A stretch of 64,000 nt of DNA. Source: CBDDHT01 sp965228615 (GTDB taxonomy: Bacteria > Pseudomonadota > Alphaproteobacteria > Rhizobiales > Methyloligellaceae). The notes under the pieces were generated by a model, which had not been told where the DNA came from, ran no database searches, and was given only the letters and a program-made list of their open reading frames with translations. Position numbers and translations under genes: made by a program. The stretch covers positions 1 to 64,000 of the forward strand of contig CBDDHT010000004.1 in assembly GCA_965228615.1 (NCBI GenBank), written 5' to 3'. This document shows positions 57,030-64,000 of the stretch, one piece after another. Within the stretch, counting starts at the first letter, position 1. The number at the start of each line of letters is the position of its first letter.

Positions 57030-57977
57030 ATGAAGCAAAATCATGCGCCGACGATCGATCTAACTTCCGGATTGCTGCTCCTCGGGTTGGCCGCGGTGTG
57101 GGGCGGATCATTCTTTTTTGCTGAAATCGCATTGAGGGAAGTGCCGCCATTGACAGTCGCACTTCACCGCATCATCTGGGCTGTGCCGGCATTGTTTGCC
57201 GTTGTTTGGTGGCAAGGCATCAAGATTCCCAGATCAGCAATGGTTTGGCTTTGCTATCTGGTGATGGGAGCGCTGAACAACGCTATCCCATTTTCTCTGA
57301 TCTTCTGGGGTCAGGTTAGCATCGAGAGTGGCCTCGCCTCCATTCTTAATGGAACGACTGCTGTGTTTGGCGCAGTGGTTGCGGGAATCTTCCTAGTCGA
57401 CGAACCCTTGACGGTGCGCAAGATCATTGGCGCTCTCTTGGGCATTTTCGGCGTCGCAGTGATCATGGGTCTTGATGCGTTGACAAATTTCGACCTGCGA
57501 AATCTGGCGCAGCTGGCTATTTTGGGAGCTGCGTTGTCCTATGCATTCGCGGGGGTATGGGGGAAGCGTTTTCTATCAGGCTTTCCCCCAATTATGAATG
57601 CATTCGGGATGTTGGTTGGAAGTGCGGTTCTGATGATCCCTGTTGCAATTTTGGCTGAAGGCGTGCCAGCCATAGATTTGTCAGTGGAAGTTTGGGCGTC
57701 CCTCTTGGCCGTCTCACTGTTATCGACGGCGATGGCCTATCTTCTCTATTTCGAAATATTGGTGCGGGCGGGATCGGCAAACCTGATGTTGGTTACGCTT
57801 CTGATTCCACCTTTCGCCGTTGGTCTGAGTTACACTTTTCTCGGTGAAAGATTGGGAAGCGAAGCGTGGCTTGGTTTTGGTTTGATTGCTATCGGCCTTA
57901 GTGTCACCGATGGTCGCCTATGGCGTTGGCTCGGCCATAAGCTGAAAATTGCGCGGAAATGCGAAGATTGCATTTGA
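57030..57977 (+). CDS. EamA-family (DMT) transporter 1
   Basis: A 315-residue inner-membrane protein with ten hydrophobic segments in two EamA halves (AAVWGGSFFFAEIALREVPP is the family start; second half SYAFAGVWGKRFLSGFPPI). It exports or imports small metabolites; the substrate cannot be told. ATG 57030 lacks a strong ribosome site. It follows a LysR gene, a common pair for drug or metabolite export. Confidence 0.88.
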   Translation: MKQNHAPTIDLTSGLLLLGLAAVWGGSFFFAEIALREVPPLTVALHRIIWAVPALFAVVWWQGIKIPRSAMVWLCYLVMGALNNAIPFSLIFWGQVSIESGLASILNGTTAVFGAVVAGIFLVDEPLTVRKIIGALLGIFGVAVIMGLDALTNFDLRNLAQLAILGAALSYAFAGVWGKRFLSGFPPIMNAFGMLVGSAVLMIPVAILAEGVPAIDLSVEVWASLLAVSLLSTAMAYLLYFEILVRAGSANLMLVTLLIPPFAVGLSYTFLGERLGSEAWLGFGLIAIGLSVTDGRLWRWLGHKLKIARKCEDCI

Positions 57978-58304
57978 CGGCGTTCTGCTATGAGCGATCG
58001 CAACACCGAGCCAATGCTGCCGATTCAAACTCAGGCATAAATGGACCGCGTTGTCCTCGCTGATAGCGCTCACGCGCGTCTCGCCGCAGTCGGGATCGAG
58101 TTGGCTCGCGCTCTCAGACAAACCGATAGGGTATATCCATAGCCGACCCGACACTTGCATTTGCGCGCTATGCAGTGTCTTCCTTCTCTCGCAACAGAAT
58201 TCTGTTCTGCTCAAACAATGCGGGCACCGGGCGCCGGTGTGGGTTGTCCGCATTTCTGTGCGGACTACATCCAGTTTCATCCTCGCACTCAATACGGGAC
58301 TATC
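57978..58304. other. Intergenic stretch, no supported gene
   Basis: 327 bases between the two EamA genes. No convincing frame, RNA or repeat is seen. Confidence 0.4.
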
Positions 58305-59210
58305 ATGGAAGCGTGGGTCATCATTTCCGTCGCTGCGGCGGCGTTTCAGACGCTGCGCTTCATGCTGCAGAAGCAGCTCAGCATGGGCACTTTGTCGACT
58401 GGTGGCGCGACATTCTCACGCTTCTTCTATTCAGCACCGATCATTTTCAGCCTCGCGAGCATCTATCTCATTTGGCGCGGCGAAGCGCTTCCCGATTTTT
58501 CCGCCCGATTTTGGGTTTATGGGCTGAGTGGAGGTGTGTCGCAAATCCTGGCGACCTGGCTGGTTGTGGCGCTTTTTCAGCAGCGCAACTTCGCCGTCGG
58601 AATCACGCTCAAGAAAACCGAGGTCTTGCAGACTGCCTTGTTCGGCCTGCTGATCCTCGGCGACAGGGTTTCGGTTGCCGGTCTGCTGGCGATATCGATT
58701 GGATTGATCGGGGTCATCGTTCTCTCGCAAAAGCCCGGCCATACCGAAGGCACGCTGGTTTCGAGACTGTTGAACAAAGGGGTAGGGCTCGGCCTGCTCT
58801 CCGGCGTCTTCTTTGCAATCTCGGCTGTCGGATATCGCGGTGCGACACTGGAAATTGCGAGCGAGGACCCTTTGCTGCGGGCGTCGGTTACGTTGGCAGC
58901 GGTGACGATTTGTCAGACGATCGGCATGGGGCTCTGGCTCGCCTGGCGCGAAAAAGGCGAGATCAGCCGGGTCATTGCCGCCCGCCGTACGGCAATCTGG
59001 ATGGGTGTTACAGGCATGGCGGGCAGCTTGTGCTGGTTTACCGCGTTCACCCTGCAGAATGCGGCCTATGTCTTTGCTGTCGGGCAGGTGGAAGTGGTCT
59101 TTTCCCTCATAGCGTCAGCTTTATATTTCGATGAAACGGTGACGAAGAGAGAGCTGATTGGAATCGCCTTGATCACACTCAGCATCTTGTACCTCATCAT
59201 AGCGGCATAG
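58305..59210 (+). CDS. EamA-family (DMT) transporter 2
   Basis: A 301-residue inner-membrane protein from ATG 58305; the frame opens earlier, but the upstream part is Cys/Arg-rich and lacks a membrane pattern. It has ten hydrophobic segments with the internal repeat typical of EamA (ISVAAAAFQTLRFMLQKQLS; FAVGITLKKTEVLQTALFGL; VGQVEVVFSLIASALYFDE). It differs clearly from transporter 1, so the two are not a recent duplication. The substrate is unknown. Confidence 0.88.
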   Translation: MEAWVIISVAAAAFQTLRFMLQKQLSMGTLSTGGATFSRFFYSAPIIFSLASIYLIWRGEALPDFSARFWVYGLSGGVSQILATWLVVALFQQRNFAVGITLKKTEVLQTALFGLLILGDRVSVAGLLAISIGLIGVIVLSQKPGHTEGTLVSRLLNKGVGLGLLSGVFFAISAVGYRGATLEIASEDPLLRASVTLAAVTICQTIGMGLWLAWREKGEISRVIAARRTAIWMGVTGMAGSLCWFTAFTLQNAAYVFAVGQVEVVFSLIASALYFDETVTKRELIGIALITLSILYLIIAA

Positions 59211-59499
59211 CTGGAGCTTCGGATTTTCCCGATGGGTGAAGGCGACGATTGTGCGACGGCTTTGCCAATTTCTGCTGGTGCGCTGATCGACCTTCGGGAT
59301 GATCGAGAAGGGGAGCGTTCAATCAGTCTGACGCATTCCTTGACCATCGAAATGTGTTGACTGCCAATCGCGGTATGAGGTAGGCCAGCGTCCATTGAGA
59401 GTGCGCCGATTTGATCGACAGATTGCGGGCGCGAAACAAATGCAGCTAAAGCGGAATTCCATACCGGAAATCTCCGTTGAAAGAACCTCGGAGGCAGAC

Positions 59500-59865
59500 A
59501 TGCTTACAAAGGTAAGCCGGTATGATGACGTCACATCATTCTTTTCCGATCATCAATTGACGTTGGACGTGACGGTGGAAGCAACCGACGCCTGGAAGGT
59601 CGTTCGGTATTGCACTGAGCTGTTTTCACAACACAATGTCGAGCTCTTGAAAGTCTGCCGTAGAACGGCGCAGACACTCAGCTTCCGTCTCGACTGTCAG
59701 GATCATTCCGAAATCACGCGCATGGACGAAGCTTTTCAAGCAGGCGATGCGCCGAAACGAATTGACTGGACTGTAACAGTGGGGCGGAAGAGGAATGTCG
59801 ACCCGGATTCTTCATGCAACGCGATGAAACGCCCGAATTCTGCCTCAACGCCTGAGTCGCATTAA
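59500..59865 (+). CDS. Small hypothetical protein, ACT-like pattern
   Basis: A 121-residue soluble protein; CGGAGG 6 bases before ATG 59500 fixes the start although the frame is open earlier. The central part alternates strands and helices (LTLDVTVEATDAWKVVRYCT, ELFSQHNVELLKVCRRTAQT, LSFRLDCQD), as in ACT-type ligand-binding folds. The C-terminus is polar. The family is not recognised. The histidine kinase gene follows 56 bases later in the same direction. Confidence 0.6.
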   Translation: MLTKVSRYDDVTSFFSDHQLTLDVTVEATDAWKVVRYCTELFSQHNVELLKVCRRTAQTLSFRLDCQDHSEITRMDEAFQAGDAPKRIDWTVTVGRKRNVDPDSSCNAMKRPNSASTPESH

Positions 59866-59921
59866 ATCAACGTTAAAGCCTCGACATTATACTCGCCTGA
59901 TAACTGCCTGAAGGCGCGCCG

Positions 59922-61010
59922 ATGCTTCCGTTGGATAATCGAAGTGAGCCGAGGAAAGAGGTGCTGATTCCAGCATTCGCCTCGGACGTCGAAGACACGC
60001 TTGGAATCAAATGCACGATCCGCGAAGTGTCGCGAGGTGGCTGCAGGCTCGTTTCAACGCAGCTCGACGATCTCCCCAACATCATTCACATCGTGCCGGA
60101 AGGTTTTGAAAAGCCGTTGCTCGGCAAAATAGTTTGGCGAGACAAGAAGCTGGCGGGCGTCAAATTCATCGACAAAGTCGAAGCGACCCGTCGCAAGATT
60201 CCGACGAATACCAAAAAGAAACCACTGAGTTTCCTGCGTCGTTTCCAAATGTTCTCGGCGATTGGTCGGCCGAAGAAACGCCAGGTTCAGGTGCAGGCCC
60301 CTGAAGGCGCATCGACGCCGGAGGATCTGTTGGCAACCGTTACGCACGAAATGCGGACACCGTTGACGTCGATCATGGGGACGCTCGGTCTGCTTGTGAA
60401 CGGAGCCCTCGGCAAGTTGCCCGAGAAGGTGCAATCGGTCATTGGCGTGGCGTTCCGGAATGCCGGCCGTTTGTCGCATCTGATCGACGATCTGCTCGAT
60501 GTGAAGAAGGCAGAGGCAGGCAAGCTCTCATTCAGTTTCTCCAATGAAGATATCGTCGCCTTGGTTGGGCGGGCGATCTCCGATAACCAGGCTTACGGCG
60601 ACAAATACGGCGTCCGGTTTGTTATGGACGATACGACCGGCGGCGGGGTCGTCAGAATGGACCCGCGCCGTATCGAACAGGTTCTCGCCAATTTGATGTC
60701 GAATGCCGCGAAGTTCTCGCCGAAAGGTCAGTCTGTCACCCTTGGTATCGATCGCGTCCCAGGCAAGATCCGTGTCTCTGTGAAAGACCGGGGCAAGGGG
60801 CTTTCCGAGGCAGCGCAAAGCAAGATCTTCGAGCGTTTCGAGCAGGCGGCGCAGCCCGATGGTAGAGAAGGTGAGGGGACCGGTCTCGGACTGACTATCT
60901 CCCAGATGATCATTGGAAAGCACGGCTCCCGCATCGAAGTCGCGTCGACGCCGGGCGAGGGCGCCACATTCTGGTTCGACCTGAGCGAGATTCAGCCTCG
61001 TTCCGAATAG
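59922..61010 (+). CDS. PilZ-domain histidine kinase
   Basis: A 362-residue soluble protein. Residues 1-95 are PilZ-like (NRSEPRKEVLIPAFASDV, IREVSRGGCRLV, KIVWRDKKLAGVKF), although the c-di-GMP RxxxR/DxSxxG motif is present only in part (RGG instead of SxxG). Residues 132-205 are the phosphoacceptor domain with His142 (VTHEMRTPLTS), and 245-355 the ATPase (LMSNAAKFSPKGQ; DRGKGL; GEGTGLGLTIS). It probably passes phosphate to the Hpt and response-regulator proteins nearby. It has no membrane segment, so it senses something in the cytoplasm. Confidence 0.85.
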   Translation: MLPLDNRSEPRKEVLIPAFASDVEDTLGIKCTIREVSRGGCRLVSTQLDDLPNIIHIVPEGFEKPLLGKIVWRDKKLAGVKFIDKVEATRRKIPTNTKKKPLSFLRRFQMFSAIGRPKKRQVQVQAPEGASTPEDLLATVTHEMRTPLTSIMGTLGLLVNGALGKLPEKVQSVIGVAFRNAGRLSHLIDDLLDVKKAEAGKLSFSFSNEDIVALVGRAISDNQAYGDKYGVRFVMDDTTGGGVVRMDPRRIEQVLANLMSNAAKFSPKGQSVTLGIDRVPGKIRVSVKDRGKGLSEAAQSKIFERFEQAAQPDGREGEGTGLGLTISQMIIGKHGSRIEVASTPGEGATFWFDLSEIQPRSE

Positions 61011-61016
61011 AACGCG

Positions 61017-62384
61017 TCAGAATTTGAGTTTCCCGCCGATCGATAACGTCCAGAAATCCTGAACCGGGACATCTGTCTTGGGCCCGTTCGCGGTCTGCAG
61101 AACGTCGATATCCGCCGACCCATGACGAAAGCCCGCGAAGAGTTGCATGTTTGCGGCATCGATGTTCTGAAACACGCCCAACCCCCACACATCCGTCTGC
61201 GAAGAGATGACTTCCGACTGTCCACCGGCTCCGAACGCGATCGTCCGATGTTTGCTGAAATCTTGGAAGATCTGTCGTTCCGCATAAAACGTCGTCGGGC
61301 CAAGGGAGGTGAATCGCCGAGCCTGTCCCCCTTGAAGATAAGCCATTGTTCCGCGGTCCTGGCGTGTTGCGCCTGTGAAGAGGCCGGTCGGTCCGGACGG
61401 GCTGTCATGATGATCCCGCGCCGCTGCACCGACAAGAAACAGTCCGCTGGGGTCGTGCTTCAATCCGAACGATCCCATCATGCGTTCAAGATCGAAGCGG
61501 CGCTGCCTGCAAAACGTTCCGCCACCCGTGCCTCCGGGACAGGCAATCATGTTTGTATCTTCGTCTTCATCCGTATCCCTGAGATATCCCACTCCGAAAT
61601 AGGCATCGACAGTGTTGAACGTCTTTTTCCAGCGCAGTGCCACATCGGCCAGATCGTCCTCTCCCCAGGCTGCGGAGATCACGAAGCCTGCGAGCGAAGG
61701 CGTATCGTAGCGAATGACATTGCCGCGTCTCGTGTCCTGGCTGCTCATGAACTGACGCCAGGTCTGATTGAGCAGGCATCCCGTGCCGGTGCACCCGGCC
61801 GTACCCTGCGGCAGCCTTAGGAAGAAACCTTCTCCGCGGTTCGGCGTCGCGTTGGCGACCGGGTTGTTGGCGGCCTTGTTTCCCCAGGTAATGAGATTGT
61901 CGGTTGCGGGCGAATAGCGGCCGATCCATAAGCGGCCTAAAGTCTTGCTCCCAAGCGACAATGCCATCCGCCTCCCATCGATGCTGCCGTCGCCATTCTC
62001 GTTCGGCGCCCCGTCGCTCTTCTGATTGACGCTTGTCGAGCGTGCGCCTTCGACCTCGATTTCAAACAGGAACGACGCGGACCAGTTCGCATCGATTTTG
62101 CTCGTTCCGGACAATAGGAACCGGGTCGAAGACTCTGTGTTGTCGACGACATAGGCGTCCCGCTCGGTGCCGTCATCCCAGATCATCAACATCGTGTTGA
62201 CCTGCCCCGAGAGACGGATGGTCACATTGCGGCTCCCGGACCTGGCGGTCGCAGTTTCGAGCGCGGCGGTCCGTTCTTCCAAGTCGGCGCAGCATAGCCC
62301 TTCTGCGCTTTGGCCGAGCGCGGATGTCGGCACAAAGGCCGAGAGCATCAAAAATGCGGCTGCCGCAGGTCCCAACACCCGATG
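61017..62384 (-). CDS. Outer-membrane porin, paralogue of 22278-23672
   Basis: A 455-residue protein from ATG 62384 (GGGGGAAG upstream). It has a signal peptide (residues 1-25), then CCADLEERTAALETATARSG and a barrel with RLSGQVNTMLMIWDDG, RYDTPSLAGFVISAAWGEDD and a final ...LSIGGKLKF. Unlike the first porin it has extra loops with Cys pairs (GTAGCTGTGC; MIACPGG; TFCRQRR), which may form disulphides and shape the pore. Its stop lies seven bases from the kinase stop (convergent). Confidence 0.9.
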   Translation of the reverse strand, partial: HRVLGPAAAAFLMLSAFVPTSALGQSAEGLCCADLEERTAALETATARSGSRNVTIRLSGQVNTMLMIWDDGTERDAYVVDNTESSTRFLLSGTSKIDANWSASFLFEIEVEGARSTSVNQKSDGAPNENGDGSIDGRRMALSLGSKTLGRLWIGRYSPATDNLITWGNKAANNPVANATPNRGEGFFLRLPQGTAGCTGTGCLLNQTWRQFMSSQDTRRGNVIRYDTPSLAGFVISAAWGEDDLADVALRWKKTFNTVDAYFGVGYLRDTDEDEDTNMIACPGGTGGGTFCRQRRFDLERMMGSFGLKHDPSGLFLVGAAARDHHDSPSGPTGLFTGATRQDRGTMAYLQGGQARRFTSLGPTTFYAERQIFQDFSKHRTIAFGAGGQSEVISSQTDVWGLGVFQNIDAANMQLFAGFRHGSADIDVLQTANGPKTDVPVQDFWTLSIGGKLKF

Positions 62385-62498
62385 CATGCTTCCCCCCGAA
62401 GACGGCACATTGGCGGCGCAAGTGCACTGCCCGTTCACAGGCCGCTGGGCCGGGTATGCCGAATCTGGGCTAGTCTAGCAAATCTTCGCTGAGAGGCC

Positions 62499-62873
62499 TC
62501 AGCTCGCGACTTCGGCGAGATTGATGCCGAAGAGATGCGAGCTTTCAAGAGATGTGGTATTGGCCAGTTCCTGGAGCTGACCAAACAGTGTGGCAAGTTG
62601 ATCGCAGGTCGCCTGGTCCGGTGCCGTAGGACCCTTACCAAGATCCGTCAGGCGATCTTCGAGGGCCAAAGCCGCGTCGCTAACGGCGGGGAAACCCATG
62701 GTTCCGCTTGTTCCCGTAATTTGATGTGTCAGCTCGCGGGCGGTCAGGACCGACTGATGCCAATGGGATGATTGGCTCGCAATGACCGAAGCCAGTTCTT
62801 CATCGATCAGGGACACCTGTGCCCGCACCCAGTTGCAATGGCTGGAGATCAAGGCATGGAGCTGATCCTGCAT
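62499..62873 (-). CDS. Hpt-domain phosphotransfer protein
   Basis: A 124-residue helical protein. The phosphoacceptor His50 lies in ELTHQITGTSGTMGF, the Hpt signature (HxxxGxxGxxGF). A second helical pair (DAALALEDRLTDLGKGP) completes the four-helix bundle. The start overlaps the upstream response-regulator stop by one base (TAATG), so the two work as a pair in a phosphorelay, probably with the kinase at 59922. Confidence 0.88.
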   Translation of the reverse strand: MQDQLHALISSHCNWVRAQVSLIDEELASVIASQSSHWHQSVLTARELTHQITGTSGTMGFPAVSDAALALEDRLTDLGKGPTAPDQATCDQLATLFGQLQELANTTSLESSHLFGINLAEVAS

Positions 62874-63277
62874 TATGCCTCCTCTAGAACGGGCAGGGTG
62901 CGACGCCAGAGAGCTTCCAGATCCTTGGCCAGGCTCATGGGGTCGAACGGCTTCGGGATCACGCCCGCAATATCAAGATCCGCATAAGGGTCTGCGTCCT
63001 GACCGCGTGCGCGCGCGGTCATGAACACGATCGGCGTCGTGGATGTCTCCGGATTCCGGCGCAGTGCGTGATACGTCTCGACGCCGTCCATTCCAGGCAT
63101 CATGTGATCGAGAAGGATGACATCCGGGTCGAAGTCCGGGATGACGTTCAGAGCTTCACTGCCCGATTGGCAGACCTGCAGATTGTATCCGGCTACATCT
63201 TCCAGAGCCAATCGCGCGACGGCGCGAATATCCGTGTCATCGTCTACGTAACTGATGCGCTTCAGCCAACCCGTCAT
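62873..63277 (-). CDS. Single-domain response regulator
   Basis: A 134-residue CheY-like receiver from ATG 63277. The acidic pair is at Asp12/Asp13 (YVDDDTD), the phospho-Asp is Asp57 (VILLDHMMPGMDG), the conserved Thr is in VFMTAR and the Lys in VIPKPFDP. There is no output domain, so it signals by protein contact. It is coupled to the Hpt gene. Confidence 0.92.
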   Translation of the reverse strand: MTGWLKRISYVDDDTDIRAVARLALEDVAGYNLQVCQSGSEALNVIPDFDPDVILLDHMMPGMDGVETYHALRRNPETSTTPIVFMTARARGQDADPYADLDIAGVIPKPFDPMSLAKDLEALWRRTLPVLEEA

Positions 63278-63445
63278 TGTGTAATACCTCACTCGCTACT
63301 GCTGCGAGGCGCATCATGACGTAACGGGCATAAGATTCGGTTATCGGTGAGCATCGCATTTCGATTGGTTCTGTTAGGCAAGATTTTACCCTGATCCTGT
63401 AAGCTGGCAGGCAATCGGCAGTATGCGTTTTTCGAGGTTTTTTCA

Positions 63446-64000
63446 GTGGTTAGCGTAGCAGAACAACAGTCGGCGGACGCCGGAGAGCATCCGCGGCGGC
63501 GCATTCTCGTCGCCGAAGACAATTCCGTCACAAAGGATTTACTCAAGCTGTTGCTTGCCGAGCGCGGTCACATTGTCGACCACGCTCCCGATGGGGTCGC
63601 AGCCCTGGAGGCGTTGCAGAAGAATAGCTACGACATCGTCCTGATGGATTTCCATCTGCCCAAGATGGACGGGCTTGAGGTCGCGACGTCGTTTCGCTCG
63701 GATGCCGCCGGCAAAAACGGGCCGCGTTTCGTTGCAATGACATCGGACATGAAAGGTCTTCTTGGCCGCGCTGGAAACGATGAAGCGTTCGACGACTTCA
63801 TGCCCAAGCCTCTTGACCTCAAGAAGGTATGTGAAGCCATCGAATGCGAGATCGAGGCGGCAATCGACCCGGATGCGGCCAGCACTTCAGCGACAGCCGA
63901 AGTGACGATGCTGCATCCCCAGCCCGAGAGGGTCGACACGGATCCGGTGCCGGATTCGATGATGGAGCAGATCAAGAGCCTCGGGTTCAACTTTTTGAGC
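63446..64000 (+). CDS. Response regulator, partial (runs off the right edge)
   Basis: The frame starts at GTG 63446 and is open for 185 codons to the window edge. Residues 19-135 are a receiver domain: RILVAEDNSVTKDLLKLLLA, phospho-Asp68 in IVLMDFHLPKMDG, VAMTSD and FMPKPLDLKKV. A linker rich in Pro/Asp/Ser and the start of another helical part (MMEQIKSLGFNF) follow, so an output domain probably lies outside. It is divergent from the other response regulator; the 168-base gap holds both promoters. The kinase, Hpt and two receivers form one signalling cluster. Confidence 0.85.
   Translation, partial: MVSVAEQQSADAGEHPRRRILVAEDNSVTKDLLKLLLAERGHIVDHAPDGVAALEALQKNSYDIVLMDFHLPKMDGLEVATSFRSDAAGKNGPRFVAMTSDMKGLLGRAGNDEAFDDFMPKPLDLKKVCEAIECEIEAAIDPDAASTSATAEVTMLHPQPERVDTDPVPDSMMEQIKSLGFNFLS

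Noticed and set aside
58175..59134. 319-codon plus-strand frame over EamA transporter 2
   Set aside because: Out-of-frame reading of a GC-rich membrane protein gene; no ribosome site and Cys/Arg-rich composition.
1..64000. CRISPR array
   Set aside because: No regularly spaced direct repeats of 25-40 bp with unique spacers were found; the repeats seen are hairpins, iteron-like units or duplications.

Overview
The window looks like the chromosome of an alphaproteobacterium, most likely order Hyphomicrobiales (Rhizobiales). The evidence is two porins of the alphaproteobacterial Porin_2 type, a PrsD/PrsE-like type I secretion pair, GFA and MAPEG enzymes, a DUF302-like protein and generally GC-rich coding sequence. 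No rRNA and no CRISPR array is visible; one tRNA gene (Ser, GCT) is present.

Layout. (1) Bases 1 to about 22,200 are a prophage of a short-tailed (podovirus-like) phage whose left end lies outside the window. In order it carries a damaged minus-strand operon, a scaffold-like protein, a major capsid gene with three frameshifts, a decoration protein, connector and tail proteins, a duplicated block, a GNAT protein, a virion protein, a long modular tail fibre with its chaperone, an SGNH hydrolase on the opposite strand, and a lysis cassette with an endolysin and two tandem holin-like proteins. No integrase for it is in the window. (2) 22,278 to 27,295 is chromosomal: a porin followed by a sparse stretch of very small secreted or membrane proteins. 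(3) 27,369 to 43,141 is a 15.8 kb integrative element in the 3' end of tRNA-Ser(GCT), bounded by a 20-bp direct repeat. All of its genes are on the minus strand: an orthocaspase/SUMF1 protein, an XRE regulator, a superfamily-2 type helicase, a 1142-residue protein resembling a phage ejection protein with a lysozyme-like end, several small genes, a serine recombinase, an HNH nuclease, a dead integrase and an intact tyrosine integrase. It encodes no visible capsid, portal or terminase, so it reads like a phage satellite or reduced phage-plasmid. (4) 43,325 to 64,000 is ordinary chromosome: DUF302 and small secreted proteins, the type I secretion pair, an Ldh-type oxidoreductase, a four-domain rhodanese, an MBL-fold enzyme, a basic repeat-containing secreted protein, regulators, two EamA transporters, and a PilZ-histidine kinase / Hpt / response-regulator cluster next to a second porin.

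The most unusual part is 6,794 to 12,602. The end of the tail gene and the gene after it are duplicated. Each downstream gene ends in a domain that looks like the phage BECR-fold (PBECR) nucleases found on virion proteins. Directly after each nuclease gene stop codon lie two copies, 185 bp apart, of a ~93-bp structured repeat whose closing stem shows two compensatory base-pair changes. A periplasmic-type gene converges on the first nuclease gene, and a truncated relative of it sits exactly at the duplication junction. This arrangement looks like an undescribed diversifying nuclease module. A second candidate system is the 15.8 kb satellite-like element. Family assignments are by eye; no database search was possible.
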